Source: Micrococcus sp023147585
GTDB taxonomy: Bacteria; Actinomycetota; Actinomycetes; Actinomycetales; Micrococcaceae
NCBI RefSeq assembly: GCF_044872765.1
Contig: NZ_CP085253.1
Span: 2,356,001 to 2,420,000, forward strand
Length of the DNA stretch: 64,000 nucleotides
Direction: 5' to 3'
The position numbers and the translations under genes were made by a program. Of this stretch, positions 26,141-35,423 are shown one piece after another. Each line of letters opens with the position of its first letter. Position 1 is the stretch's first letter. The notes below the pieces were generated by a model. That model made no database searches and was not told the DNA's origin. It saw nothing but the letters and a program-made list of their open reading frames with translations.

Positions 26141-27463
26141 ATGGTCGCGACCCCTCCGCCGTCAGCCGCCGTGACGAATCTCACCCTGACCAGCGGCGAC
26201 GGATCCCGGGCGGCCGCGGGTGTCTCGCGGTCTGGCCGCCCGAGGCGCCTCCCGGGCCTGGCCCCGGCTCCGCAGGCGGCGTGGACGGCCTCGGCCTGGA
26301 ACCCGCTGGTCTCCAGCGCGTCCCCCCGCCTCCTGGACGTGATGCTCGGAGCCGGCCTCATGATGGAGGCGGTGCCCGGATGGACCGTCGGAATCCCCTT
26401 CCCCGAGATGTGCGCCATCCTCCTGCTGGCGGTGGCGGCCTTCCGTCCGCCGCGGCGCGACCTCTCCCGGTTCGGGCTCGTAGCGGTGGCGGCGGCAGCG
26501 CTCCTCGTCTATCTCGTCGTCGTCACCCTCATGAACGACCTCGACCCGCTGCGGCGCGGCGTGCGCATCATGGTTCTCATGCTGTTCATCGTGGCCATCG
26601 CTGAGGAGCGCCTCGACGTACGGGGGCTGCTGCAGGGCATGGCCATGGGCGGGCTGATCAACGTGCCGCTCTTCTACGCCGGCCTCGTCTCCCGGGACTA
26701 CGGCTCCTACCTGACGGGCTTCCTGGGGGACAAGAACGTCGCCGGGCTGTTCTATGCGCTCATCGGGCCGCTCCTCGTCTCAACCGTCCAGCGGACGTGG
26801 GTGAAGGCCGCGATCCTGGCCGCGGCGTTCGGGCTCACGTTCCTCACCGGCTCCCGGACGTCGCTCGCGGCGCTCGCGTGCGCCACCCTGTGGATCCTCC
26901 TGACGCCGTACCTCGGCCGGGTGATGCGGCTGGGCCTGCTGTGGGGCATGGCCCAGCTGGTGACCTTCGCCGAGGAGAACCTCGCCACCCTCTCCGTGTT
27001 CGGGGACCGCACGGGAACGGACTGGTTCCGCGAGCAGATCCATGCTGCGGCGCAGGCGAAGACCGCCGCGGCCCCGTGGTACGGCTCAGGGCTCAGCACC
27101 GCCGTCGTCGACCTGGAGCAGGGGCAGTTCTTCTACCACAACTCCTACTGGGCGCTGATCACGGAGGGCGGCTGGGTCTTCCTCCTGACCGTGGTGGGGG
27201 CCTATGTCCTGGTGTGCCTGCGCCCGTTCACACAGACACGTCGCACGCCGACGCGGGTGGCCCTGGAGGCTGCAGCGGTCGTCATCCTCGTGACCTCGCT
27301 CCAGCTCGGCGAGGTCTTCATCACGATCTACGGAGCTCTCGCCCTGGGGATGGGCCTGCTCCTGGCCGCCCACGAGGCGGAGACGGCGCAGACGGGGACA
27401 TCGTCCCGCACCGCCCGCATCGTGGAGCAGGCGCGGCGGGACCGGCTGCGCGGCCTCGCGTGA
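26141..27463 (+). CDS. Wzy/O-antigen-ligase-type polysaccharide polymerase (copy 1)
   Basis: A 440-residue polytopic protein with about ten hydrophobic segments after a 60-residue soluble N-terminus. It has the conserved run DYGSYLTGFLGDKNVAG, then FLTGSRTSLAAL, TFAEENLATLSVFGDRTGTD, and FFYHNSYWALITEGG in the large extracytoplasmic loop, the region where Wzy/WaaL enzymes bind lipid-linked glycan. It would polymerise repeat units outside the membrane. It pairs with the divergent Wzz/kinase gene. The same blocks occur in the protein at 38832-40133, so the two are paralogues. AAAGG precedes the ATG by about 10 nt. Confidence 0.85.
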   Translation: MVATPPPSAAVTNLTLTSGDGSRAAAGVSRSGRPRRLPGLAPAPQAAWTASAWNPLVSSASPRLLDVMLGAGLMMEAVPGWTVGIPFPEMCAILLLAVAAFRPPRRDLSRFGLVAVAAAALLVYLVVVTLMNDLDPLRRGVRIMVLMLFIVAIAEERLDVRGLLQGMAMGGLINVPLFYAGLVSRDYGSYLTGFLGDKNVAGLFYALIGPLLVSTVQRTWVKAAILAAAFGLTFLTGSRTSLAALACATLWILLTPYLGRVMRLGLLWGMAQLVTFAEENLATLSVFGDRTGTDWFREQIHAAAQAKTAAAPWYGSGLSTAVVDLEQGQFFYHNSYWALITEGGWVFLLTVVGAYVLVCLRPFTQTRRTPTRVALEAAAVVILVTSLQLGEVFITIYGALALGMGLLLAAHEAETAQTGTSSRTARIVEQARRDRLRGLA

Positions 27464-27546
27464 GCGCGTCTCCAGCTCGACCCCTCGGATCGCCCGCCGT
27501 CGACCGCCGTCGCCCGCTCCAGCCTCGGCTCTCCCACCGCCGGTGG

Positions 27547-27552
27547 TATCCT
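27547..27552 (+). promoter_or_regulatory. Candidate promoter and long leader of rplY
   Basis: TATCCT in the 242-bp gap after the Wzy-like gene would give a leader of about 145 nt before rplY. I see no clear riboswitch or strong terminator in this gap. AGAGGAGG at 27693-27700 is the ribosome site. Confidence 0.4.
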
Positions 27553-27705
27553 GATCCGGTTGCCCAGGCGAGGGAGCGCTGCTCCGTGATCGACGAGGCC
27601 GCCGCGCTGTCCCGGTGAGCTCCGCTCCCGACGGCCCGGCACCCTTCCTGGCCACATCCGCGCCCCGCACCCGGGGTGGGGACAAGAACACCAGAGGAGG
27701 ACACC

Positions 27706-28377
27706 ATGTCTGACAAGATCAAGATCAAGGTCACCCGCCGCACCGACTTCGGCAAGGGGGCCGCCCGCCAGGCCCGCCGCGCCGGCCAGATCCCCGCGGT
27801 CGTGTACGGCCACGGCGCCGATCCCATCCACCTGCTGCTGCCGGCCCGCGAGACCACGCTGGCCGTCCGCAACCCCAACGCCCTGCTCACCGTGGTGAGC
27901 GAGGCCGGCGAGGAGCACATGGTGCTCCCCAAGGACATCCAGCGCCACGCCCTGAAGGACACCGTGGAGCACCTGGACCTCATCGAGGTCCGCCGCGGCG
28001 AGAAGGTCGTCGTGGACGTCACCGTGCACGTGGAGGGCGAGGTCGCCCAGGGCAACGAGTACGTGCTCGACTACCCCACCGTGCCGGTCGAGGCCGAGGC
28101 CACGCACCTGCCCGAGTCCGTCTCGATCTCCGTCGAGGGCCGCGAGGCCGGCGAGCACGTGTACGCCACCGACGTGCAGGTCCCCGCCGGCTCCGTGCTG
28201 CAGCTCGACGACGAGATCGTCATCGCGACCGTCTCCGAGGTCGTCGAGCAGGACCTGGGCGACGAGTCCGTCCAGGAGGAGCAGGCCGCCGAGGGCGGGG
28301 AGTCGGCCGAGGGTGCCGAGGGCGAGTCCGAGGGCGGCGAGCCCGCCGAGGGCGACGCCGAGAAGTCCGAGGACTGA
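27706..28377 (+). CDS. rplY: 50S ribosomal protein L25 / general stress protein Ctc
   Basis: Binds 5S rRNA in the large ribosomal subunit. The 223-residue protein is of the long Ctc type. It has an N-terminal L25 beta-barrel (RRTDFGKGAARQARRAGQIPAV, typical of the family) over about 1-95 and a TL5-like C-terminal domain to about 185. A very acidic low-complexity tail (EGGESAEGAEGESEGGEPAEG) follows. AGAGGAGG fixes the ATG at 27706, against an in-frame upstream alternative. pth follows 6 bp later, the usual actinobacterial order. Confidence 0.95.
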   Translation: MSDKIKIKVTRRTDFGKGAARQARRAGQIPAVVYGHGADPIHLLLPARETTLAVRNPNALLTVVSEAGEEHMVLPKDIQRHALKDTVEHLDLIEVRRGEKVVVDVTVHVEGEVAQGNEYVLDYPTVPVEAEATHLPESVSISVEGREAGEHVYATDVQVPAGSVLQLDDEIVIATVSEVVEQDLGDESVQEEQAAEGGESAEGAEGESEGGEPAEGDAEKSED

Positions 28378-28383
28378 TCCGCC

Positions 28384-28956
28384 GTGACGGGCACGCACCT
28401 GATCATGGGCCTCGGCAACCCCGGGCCCGAGTACGAGCGCACCCGTCACAACATCGGCCACATGGTGGCGGGTGAGCTCGCCTCCCGCATGGGAAGCGGG
28501 TTCACCCGCCACAAGGCCGGCGCCGCGGTGGCCACGGGCCGGCTCGGCATCGGTGGGCCCCGCGTGGTGCTCGCGATGTCCACCGGGTACATGAACACCT
28601 CCGGCGGCCCCACGTCCGCCCTCCTGAAGTTCTACGGCCTGGAGCCGGCGGACCTCGTGGTGGTGCACGACGAGCTGGACATCCCCTTCGACACGCTGCG
28701 CCTGAAGCGCGGCGGGGGAGAGGGCGGCCACAACGGCCTGAAGTCCATCACCAGGTCGATCGGCACGCCGGACTACGTCCGCGTCCGCGCCGGCATCGGC
28801 CGTCCGCCCGGCCGCATGGACGTGGCCGACTTCGTGCTGCGTCCCTTCACCTCCGAGGAGCAGAAGGCGCTGCCCTTCCACGTGGACCGCGCCGCGGACG
28901 CCGTCGAGAAGTTCCTGGCCGACGGGCTGGAGGCCGCCCAGCAGTCGTTCCACTGA
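28384..28956 (+). CDS. pth: Peptidyl-tRNA hydrolase
   Basis: Frees tRNA from prematurely released peptidyl-tRNA. The 190-residue protein shows the family blocks LIMGLGNPGPEYERTRHNIGHMV (with catalytic His near residue 22), STGYMNTSG, VVHDELDIPF and GGGEGGHNGLKSI. The start is GTG 28384, six bases after the rplY stop; GAGGA in the end of rplY serves as a weak ribosome site. Convergent with the phosphatase gene 8 bp away. Confidence 0.96.
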   Translation: MTGTHLIMGLGNPGPEYERTRHNIGHMVAGELASRMGSGFTRHKAGAAVATGRLGIGGPRVVLAMSTGYMNTSGGPTSALLKFYGLEPADLVVVHDELDIPFDTLRLKRGGGEGGHNGLKSITRSIGTPDYVRVRAGIGRPPGRMDVADFVLRPFTSEEQKALPFHVDRAADAVEKFLADGLEAAQQSFH

Positions 28957-28964
28957 GCCGGCGC

Positions 28965-29648
28965 TCAGCCCTCCGAGGGGGACAGCGCCCGGGTGAGCGC
29001 ACGGGCGATCTCCTCGATGGCGGGGTCCATGACGTCGGCCATCTCGGCGTAGGCCGAGTCGGGGAGCCCGTACGGATCCCGGATGTCCAGTGCGCCGGCC
29101 CCCGCGCGCACCCGTGCGCGCTCGCGACCCGCGCGGGCCACCAGGTCCGGGAGCTCGATCCCCGCGATGTCCTCGCTCACCTCCGCGCCGGCCTGCGCCC
29201 TCTTCCGGATCGCGCGCAGGATCGCGGCGAACTCCAGCACGGTGAAGGTGCGGTGGGCGGCCCGGGGCGCGTCCTGCAACACGGCGGGGCGGTGCCGCTG
29301 GGACGCCACGAGCACCAGGTCGGCGTGCTGCACCGCGGGCGCCACGAGCGGCGCGGGACGGTGCTCCGCCAAGCCGGGCACGCCCCGCTGCTCCGCGATC
29401 TCCAGGAGGGGCGGGGGCACCGTGAGGGCCCGGTCGGGAGCCGTGCCCAGACTGGCCACCTCGACCCGGCCGGGCACCCGCGCGTCGAGCTCTGCCTGGA
29501 GCGCGTGCGCCCCATAGGCCGAGCGGCAGATGTTCCCCGTGCACACGAGGAGCACGGCGCCCGGGGCCGCGCCCGCCGAATGCCGCGCGGAGCGGCGGGG
29601 GGCAGGAGCGGGCCCGGGCCGGGTGAGGCGGAAGGGGGGAAGGGGCAT
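28965..29648 (-). CDS. Low-molecular-weight protein-tyrosine phosphatase (copy 1)
   Basis: Likely partner phosphatase (Wzb-like) of the BY-kinases. The catalytic P-loop VCTGNICRS contains the CX5R signature near residue 37-45, and the general-acid Asp lies in RDPYGLPD near the C-terminus. At 227 residues it is longer than the ~150-residue classical family, with an Ala/Arg/Pro-rich N-terminus of ~30 residues and an insert before the DPYG loop. The ATG overlaps the stop of the upstream DUF2505 gene (ATGA). The upstream in-frame extension belongs to that gene's shadow. A second copy lies at 40210-40890. Confidence 0.85.
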   Translation of the reverse strand: MPLPPFRLTRPGPAPAPRRSARHSAGAAPGAVLLVCTGNICRSAYGAHALQAELDARVPGRVEVASLGTAPDRALTVPPPLLEIAEQRGVPGLAEHRPAPLVAPAVQHADLVLVASQRHRPAVLQDAPRAAHRTFTVLEFAAILRAIRKRAQAGAEVSEDIAGIELPDLVARAGRERARVRAGAGALDIRDPYGLPDSAYAEMADVMDPAIEEIARALTRALSPSEG

Positions 29649-30163
29649 CAGGCCTGGGAGGGCTGACCGCCGCGCTCGATCCACGCGGTGATCGCGCGGG
29701 CCTGGCGGTCCACCACCTTGCCGACCATGGGCTCGGCCTTGGCGGCCAGCTTGGAGCCCACCAGCGGGATCTTGCACACCAGGGTGCCGTCCACGGCGAA
29801 CTGGCTGCCCTCGCCGGCGGCGGCCAGGCTCAGGGTGCCGTCCGCGGTCGCCTTGGCGGCGGGGACGGTGATGGTGGTGGTGCCGGTGCGGGAGCCGTCC
29901 GCGGCGGGGGCGCCCCAGCGCTCCACCTGCTCCACCTGCAGCGAGCCGCCGATGACCTTGCGGGCCATGTCCGGCAGGCGGTCCGCGGGCGCGGAGCGCA
30001 CCGTGGTGACGGTCATCTCGCCCTCGGGGGACCCGGTCACGGAGAAGGAGACCAGCGCGCCGCCGAAGGACTCCACCACGGAGCGGTGGAAGTCCTCGGA
30101 GACGAGGGCCTCGGCCACGGCGGCCGGGGGGTGCGGAATGGACTGCTGAGCGGAAAAGGCCAC
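29648..30163 (-). CDS. DUF2505 (SRPBCC-fold) protein
   Basis: A 171-residue protein of the actinobacterial DUF2505 family, which has a START/Bet v 1-like ligand-binding fold. The pattern FSAQQSIPHPPAAVAEALVSEDF at the N-terminus and a C-terminal GSKLAAKAEPMVGKVVDRQARAI helix are typical. The ligand is unknown. The start is GTG 30163 with AGGAGA 5-6 nt upstream. It is co-transcribed with the following tyrosine phosphatase through a 4-bp overlap, but no functional link is known. Confidence 0.8.
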   Translation of the reverse strand: MAFSAQQSIPHPPAAVAEALVSEDFHRSVVESFGGALVSFSVTGSPEGEMTVTTVRSAPADRLPDMARKVIGGSLQVEQVERWGAPAADGSRTGTTTITVPAAKATADGTLSLAAAGEGSQFAVDGTLVCKIPLVGSKLAAKAEPMVGKVVDRQARAITAWIERGGQPSQA

Positions 30164-30220
30164 GGTCTCTCCTGTGGGTTCGGCCGCCGGGAGGGCGGCG
30201 TGCGTCGACGCCTCAGCCTA

Positions 30221-30226
30221 TATGCT
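30221..30226 (+). promoter_or_regulatory. Candidate -10 box for the MauE-like gene and mfd
   Basis: TATGCT, inside a TATATGCT run, lies in the 169-bp divergent gap, giving a leader of about 100 nt. AGAAGG at 30318-30323 is the ribosome site of the gene starting at 30333. Confidence 0.45.
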
Positions 30227-30332
30227 GGCAGTCGCGTTCCGGGCGGTGCGAGGCACGCTCATCGGCGCCTCCGGGGCCCGCGGACGCCCGTTCCGCACAC
30301 GCTCTCCCCCTCCTCGAAGAAGGTGCGCCCGA

Positions 30333-31367
30333 ATGCCGGCACTGTGGGCCCTGGCCGTGATCATGCTCTGCAGCGGGGTGGCCACGCTGCGCTCCCGGGA
30401 GGACGTGGGGGAGACCTTCCGGCGCCTCAAGGTGCCGCGTCCCTTCGACGCCCCCGCGCTCGCCCGCGCCTTCCCGTACCTGGAGCTCCTCCTGGCCGTG
30501 GGGCTCGTGCAGCCCTTCACCGTGCTGCGCCCGTTCGTGGGCGTGGCCGCCGTCGCGCTGTTCGTGGTGTTCCTCCTCCTGGTGCTGCGCGCCAAGGGCG
30601 ACGGCGTCTCGTGCGGCTGCTTCGGCGAGGCCTCGGCCGCGCCGATCTCCGGGACCACCGTGGCCCGCAACATCCTCTTCCTCGCGCTCGCCGTCATGGC
30701 CCTGGCGGAGGGCGTGCTCACCCTCGTGCGGCTCGGCGGCACCGTGAACTGGCTCCCGCTGGACGCCTTCGGCCCCGCCGCGTGGGCCTGGGCCCTCGTC
30801 GTGGTCCTGCTGCTCGCCGCCGCCGCGCTCCTGGTGGGCCGCGAGTCCGTGCCCCCGGCCGATGACGGCGCGCACCCGGACCGTGCCCACCCGGACGACG
30901 CCGACCTCGACGACCCGCCGCGCCTGCCCTTCGGCGACGCCGTCGTGATCCAGGACGGCCATTACGTGGGCCTGCACCAGATCGTCTCCCAGCACGCGGT
31001 GGTGGCGCTGCGCCTCTCCACGGGCTGCGGATCGTGCTCCTCCGTGATCGCCCGCCTGCCCGAGTTCCAGGGCGCCCTCGGCCCCGTGCAGCTGCGCGTG
31101 CTCATGCCCCAGCACTCTCCCGAGGCCCTGACCCCCGCGAGCCTCGGCGCCATCCCCCCGGAGCTCGTCCTCGGGGACCCGGGCGGCATGGCCGCCTCCG
31201 CCGTCGGCCTGACCCGCTTCCCCATGGCCGTGCTGCTGGGCACGGACCGCCTCACCGCGGGCGGCCCCGTGGGCGGGGCGCAGGACGTGCTCGACTTCCT
31301 CGAGGAGATCCGGGACATCATGACCACCGAGCTGCCCGCCGTCGACGCCGCCGAGGCCACCGCGTGA
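30333..31367 (+). CDS. MauE/DoxX-like membrane protein with a C-terminal thioredoxin-like domain
   Basis: A 344-residue protein. The first ~170 residues hold four or five membrane segments and a CGCFG motif (Cys94, Cys96), as in MauE, which supports disulfide formation in exported proteins. After an Asp/Pro-rich linker (about 178-205) comes a soluble domain with the redox pair TGCGSCSS (Cys232, Cys235) and a FPMAVLL beta strand, as in thioredoxin folds. Together they could form an extracytoplasmic disulfide/thiol relay. A longer start at 30222 is rejected in favour of 30333 with AGAAGG upstream. The stop overlaps the mfd GTG. Partner proteins are unknown. Confidence 0.75.
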   Translation: MPALWALAVIMLCSGVATLRSREDVGETFRRLKVPRPFDAPALARAFPYLELLLAVGLVQPFTVLRPFVGVAAVALFVVFLLLVLRAKGDGVSCGCFGEASAAPISGTTVARNILFLALAVMALAEGVLTLVRLGGTVNWLPLDAFGPAAWAWALVVVLLLAAAALLVGRESVPPADDGAHPDRAHPDDADLDDPPRLPFGDAVVIQDGHYVGLHQIVSQHAVVALRLSTGCGSCSSVIARLPEFQGALGPVQLRVLMPQHSPEALTPASLGAIPPELVLGDPGGMAASAVGLTRFPMAVLLGTDRLTAGGPVGGAQDVLDFLEEIRDIMTTELPAVDAAEATA

Positions 31368-34300
31368 GCGCGGCCGCCCCCGTCCTCGCCGGACTCCTGC
31401 CGCTGCTGGGCGGCGAGCGAGCGTTCGAGGCCGCCGTCGCCTCCGCCGCCCGCCCCCTGGACGCGCGCGGCACGGAGCTGGAGATCGGCCTGCCCGACGG
31501 CGCCCGCGCCCCGCTCTTCGCCCTCCTCGCCGACGCGCTGGGCACGGCTCACGCCGCCGACGCGGCCGTGCTGGTGGTCACCGCCACCACGCGCGAGGCC
31601 GAGGACCTCATGGCCGACCTCGCCGCGTGGATGCCCGCGGGCTCCGCCGCCCTGTTCCCCTCGTGGGAGACCCTGCCGCACGAGCGGCTCTCCCCGCGCT
31701 CGGACACCGTGGGCGCCCGGCTGGCCGTCCTGCGCCGCCTGGCCCACCCGGAGGCGGAGGGGCAGCCGCCGCTGCGCGTCGTCGTCGCCCCCGTGCGCGC
31801 CGTGCTCCAGCCGCTCGTGGCCGGCCTCGGGGACCTGGCCCCCGTGAGCCTGCGCGTGGGGCAGGAGGCGGACTTCGAGGAGACCGTGGCCGCGCTCGCG
31901 GACGCCGCCTACGCCCGCGTGGACATGGTGTCCCGGCGCGGGGAGTTCGCGGTGCGCGGCGGGCTGATCGACGTGTTCCCGCCGACGGCGGACCACCCGC
32001 TGCGCGTGGAGTTCTTCGGGGACGAGGTGGAGCAGATGCGCTTCTTCTCCGTGGCCGACCAGCGCTCCCTCCAGGACACGTCCGGCGACGGCACCGGCCA
32101 CCCCACCGAGCTGCACGCCCCGCCGTGCCGCGAGCTGCTGATCACGGACCACGTGCGCGCCAAGGCCCGCGAGCTGCAGGTGCGCCTGCCGGGGGCGGCG
32201 GACATGCTCGAGCGGATCGCCGAGGGCGTGGCCGTGGAGGGCATGGAGTCCCTCTCCCCGCTGCTGGCCGAGGCCATGACCTCCGTGCCGGCCCAGCTGC
32301 CGGAGGGCTCGCTCACCGTGCTCGTGGAGCCCGAGCGCATCCGCGGACGTGCGGACGACCTGCTGGCCACCAATGAGGAGTTCCTCCACGCCGCGTGGGC
32401 CGGCGCCGCCCAGGGCGCGGCCGCTCCCGTGGACCTGGCCGAGCTCGACCAGTCCGCCGCCGGCGGCTTCCTCTCCGTGGCCGAGCTGCGCGAGGAGTCG
32501 CTGACCCGGCGCCAGGGGTTCTGGTCCACCACCGCCCTCTCCTCGGACGAGGAGCTCCTGCCGGACGCCGCCACCCTGCGCTCCTCACTCGGCGTGCCGA
32601 AGACCTTCGCGGGGGACATGGCCGCCATGGTGGCCCACACGCGCACGCGCCTCGCCGAGGGCTGGCATGCCGTGCTGCTCACGGACGGCCCGGGCTCGGC
32701 CCGCCGAGTCGCCGAGCTGCACGCCGACGCCGGGCTCACCGCGTCGGTGGTGACCGGTCCCGTGCCCGCCGTGCCCGTGGCGGGCCAGGTCACGGTGGCC
32801 GCGGCCGCCGTCGGGACGGGCTTCACGGTGCCCGAGGCCAAGCTGGCCCTGATCACCGAGCAGGACCTGTTCGGCCGCCACCGCACGCAGGGCACGCGCG
32901 CCGCGGGCGCGCCGCTGGCCCGCAAGCGGCGCAACGCCGTGGACCCGCTGACCCTGCAGCCCGGCGACCACGTGGTGCACTCCCAGCACGGGATCGCCCG
33001 CTTCGTGGAGCTGCAGCGCCGCAAGGTGACCGGCGGGCCGCGCACCGCGCCGGGGGCCGAGGAGTCCTACCGCGAGTACCTGGTGCTGGAGTACGCCTCC
33101 TCCAAGCGGGGTGCTCCGGGGGACCGGCTGTTCGTGCCCACGGACCAGCTGGACCTCATCACCGCCTACGTGGGCGGCGAGGCGCCGGCGCTGTCCAAGA
33201 TGGGCGGCTCGGACTGGGCGCAGACGAAGTCCAAGGCCAAGCGGGCCACCAAGGAGATCGCGGGCGAGCTGATCCGCCTCTACTCGGCGCGCATGGCCTC
33301 ACGCGGGCACGCCTTCGGCCCGGACACCCCGTGGCAGGGCGAGCTGGAGGAGGCGTTCCCGTTCATCGAGACGCCGGACCAGCTGACCACCATCGAGGAG
33401 GTCAAGAAGGACATGGAGGCCGAGGTGCCCATGGACCGCCTGGTCTCCGGCGACGTCGGCTTCGGCAAGACCGAGGTGGCCGTGCGCGCCGCGTTCAAGG
33501 CGGTGCAGGACGGCAAGCAGGTGGCCGTGCTGGTGCCCACCACGCTGCTGGCCCGCCAGCACCACGAGACGTTCACGGACCGCTTCGCCGGCTTCCCCGT
33601 GCAGGTGGCCGCGCTCTCCCGCTTCCAGACCGCCAAGGAGTCCAAGGAGGTGCTCGCCGGGCTGGCCTCCGGTGAGGTGGACGTGGTGATCGGCACGCAC
33701 CGCCTGCTCTCGGACCAGGTGCAGTTCAAGGACCTGGGCCTCGTGATCGTGGACGAGGAGCAGCGCTTCGGCGTGGAGCACAAGGAGGCGCTCAAGAAGA
33801 TGCGCACCAATGTGGACGTGCTCGCCATGTCCGCCACGCCCATCCCGCGCACCCTCGAGATGTCCCTGACGGGCATCCGCGAGACCTCCACGCTGGCCAC
33901 CGCCCCGGAGGAGCGGCACCCCGTGCTCACCTCCGTGGGCCCGTACACGGACCAGCAGGTCACCGCGGCCATCCGCCGCGAGCTCATGCGCGAGGGCCAG
34001 GTGTTCTACGTGCACAACCGCGTCACCACGATCGACAAGGTGGCCAAGCGGATCGCGGACCTCGTGCCGGAGGCGCGGATCGCCGTCGCCCACGGCAAGA
34101 TGACCGAGTCCCGCCTCGAGCAGATCATGGTGGACTTCTGGGAGCGGAAGTTCGACGTGCTCGTCTCCACGACGATCATCGAGACCGGCCTGGACATCGC
34201 CAACGCCAACACCCTGATCGTGGAGGACGCGCACCGCTACGGCCTGAGCCAGCTGCACCAGCTGCGCGGCCGTGTGGGCCGCGGGCGCGAGCGCGCCTAC

Positions 34301-35023
34301 GCCTACTTCCTCTACGACCCGCAGAAGCCCCTCGGCGAGGTGGCCCTCGAGCGGCTCAAGGCCGTGGCCCTGCACAACGAGCTCGGCGCCGGCATGCAGC
34401 TGGCCATGAAGGACCTCGAGATCCGCGGCGCCGGCAACCTACTGGGGGGCGAGCAGTCCGGGCACATCGCCGGCGTGGGGTTCGACCTCTACCTGCGCAT
34501 GGTGGGCGAGGCCGTGGCCGACTTCAAGGGCGAGGAGGACACCGCGCCCGCCGAGGTGAAGGTGGAGCTGCCCGTCAACGCGCACCTGCCGCACGACTAC
34601 GTGCCGGGGGAGCGGCTGCGCCTCGAGATGTACCGGGCGCTGGCCAAGGCCAACGACGACGCCGCGATCGACGCCGTGGTGGAGGAGATGAAGGACCGCT
34701 ACGGCGAGCCGCCGGAGCCCGCCCAGGCCCTCGTGGCGGTGGCGCGGTTCCGCAACCGGGCGCGCGCCGCCGGCGTCACCGAGGTGATGCTGCTGGGCCA
34801 GAACGTGAAGTTCGGCCCCGCCGCGGACCTGCCCGAGTCCCGCCGGCTGCGCCTGGCCCGCATGTACAAGGGCGCCCAGGTGAAGCCAGGGATCAACGCC
34901 GTGCTCATCCCACGGCCCAAGACCAAGCCGGTCATGGGCCAGGACCTCGTGGACGCCCCGCTCCTGGAGTGGGCGGACCAGGTGGTCAGCGCGGTGTTCG
35001 CGCCGGAGGGCGCCGCGGGCTGA
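31364..35023 (+). CDS. mfd: Transcription-repair coupling factor
   Basis: Removes stalled RNA polymerase and recruits UvrA. At 1219 residues it has normal length. Order: N-terminal UvrB-like region (FPSWETLPHERLSPRSD, RRGEFAVRGGLIDVFPP), RNA-polymerase-interaction domain (GDHVVHSQHGIARFV), then the RecG-like motor with Walker A GDVGFGKTEVAVRAA near residue 700, the DEEQ box in VDEEQRFG, SATPIPRTLEM and QLRGRVGRGRE, and a C-terminal domain. The start is GTG 31364, overlapping the preceding stop (GTGA); upstream in-frame codons are shadow. Confidence 0.97.
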   Translation: MSAAAPVLAGLLPLLGGERAFEAAVASAARPLDARGTELEIGLPDGARAPLFALLADALGTAHAADAAVLVVTATTREAEDLMADLAAWMPAGSAALFPSWETLPHERLSPRSDTVGARLAVLRRLAHPEAEGQPPLRVVVAPVRAVLQPLVAGLGDLAPVSLRVGQEADFEETVAALADAAYARVDMVSRRGEFAVRGGLIDVFPPTADHPLRVEFFGDEVEQMRFFSVADQRSLQDTSGDGTGHPTELHAPPCRELLITDHVRAKARELQVRLPGAADMLERIAEGVAVEGMESLSPLLAEAMTSVPAQLPEGSLTVLVEPERIRGRADDLLATNEEFLHAAWAGAAQGAAAPVDLAELDQSAAGGFLSVAELREESLTRRQGFWSTTALSSDEELLPDAATLRSSLGVPKTFAGDMAAMVAHTRTRLAEGWHAVLLTDGPGSARRVAELHADAGLTASVVTGPVPAVPVAGQVTVAAAAVGTGFTVPEAKLALITEQDLFGRHRTQGTRAAGAPLARKRRNAVDPLTLQPGDHVVHSQHGIARFVELQRRKVTGGPRTAPGAEESYREYLVLEYASSKRGAPGDRLFVPTDQLDLITAYVGGEAPALSKMGGSDWAQTKSKAKRATKEIAGELIRLYSARMASRGHAFGPDTPWQGELEEAFPFIETPDQLTTIEEVKKDMEAEVPMDRLVSGDVGFGKTEVAVRAAFKAVQDGKQVAVLVPTTLLARQHHETFTDRFAGFPVQVAALSRFQTAKESKEVLAGLASGEVDVVIGTHRLLSDQVQFKDLGLVIVDEEQRFGVEHKEALKKMRTNVDVLAMSATPIPRTLEMSLTGIRETSTLATAPEERHPVLTSVGPYTDQQVTAAIRRELMREGQVFYVHNRVTTIDKVAKRIADLVPEARIAVAHGKMTESRLEQIMVDFWERKFDVLVSTTIIETGLDIANANTLIVEDAHRYGLSQLHQLRGRVGRGRERAYAYFLYDPQKPLGEVALERLKAVALHNELGAGMQLAMKDLEIRGAGNLLGGEQSGHIAGVGFDLYLRMVGEAVADFKGEEDTAPAEVKVELPVNAHLPHDYVPGERLRLEMYRALAKANDDAAIDAVVEEMKDRYGEPPEPAQALVAVARFRNRARAAGVTEVMLLGQNVKFGPAADLPESRRLRLARMYKGAQVKPGINAVLIPRPKTKPVMGQDLVDAPLLEWADQVVSAVFAPEGAAG

Positions 35024-35063
35024 GGCGCGGCCGGACGGGGCGGCTGCGGGCTCAGCCCCGGGC

Positions 35064-35423
35064 TCAGGCCCGGGCGACCACGCCGTGCTGCTCGAGCAGG
35101 GCGAGGAAGGCGGAGACGTCCGCGGCGATCGACTCGGGGGCCATGCCGGCGGCGCGGGCGACCTCGGCCACGAGGTCCTCCTCCGTCCACGGGGTGAGCG
35201 GGGGAGCGGCGATGTCCTCCGCCGGGGTGCGGCCCTCGACGAGGACCTCCCACACGAGCGAACCCGTGGCGCTGAGGCGCAGCGGGATGCCCGCGGCCAT
35301 GCCCATCACGACGGCGTCGTCGTCCGCCGTGCGCGTCCACGCGGTGTCTGGGTCCACGCGCCACGTGGCGGGGGCGGCGGCGGCGGTCGCGGTGTCAGCG
35401 GGTCGGAGCTGCTCAGCGGCCAC
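35064..35423 (-). CDS. PqqD-family protein
   Basis: A 119-residue small protein with the PqqD-like pattern: a GIPLRLSATGSLVWEVLVEGRT core followed by two helices (DLVAEVARAAGM, VSAFLALLEQHGVV). PqqD domains bind leader peptides in RiPP pathways and also occur without known peptides in polysaccharide loci. It lies downstream of, and overlaps by 11 bp, the nucleotidyltransferase gene, so the two form a minus-strand operon. The start is GTG. A PqqD-like domain is also fused to the HPr-kinase-like protein at 824-1963. No precursor peptide was recognised nearby. Confidence 0.75.
   Translation of the reverse strand: MAAEQLRPADTATAAAAPATWRVDPDTAWTRTADDDAVVMGMAAGIPLRLSATGSLVWEVLVEGRTPAEDIAAPPLTPWTEEDLVAEVARAAGMAPESIAADVSAFLALLEQHGVVARA

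Noticed and set aside
27464..27705. tRNA or riboswitch in the rplY leader
   Set aside because: No cloverleaf, T-loop consensus or terminator/anti-terminator pair could be drawn.
31034..31363. Extended start for mfd at 31034
   Set aside because: This stretch is the alternative frame of the MauE-like gene; the GTG at 31364 overlaps its stop and fits the family N-terminus.
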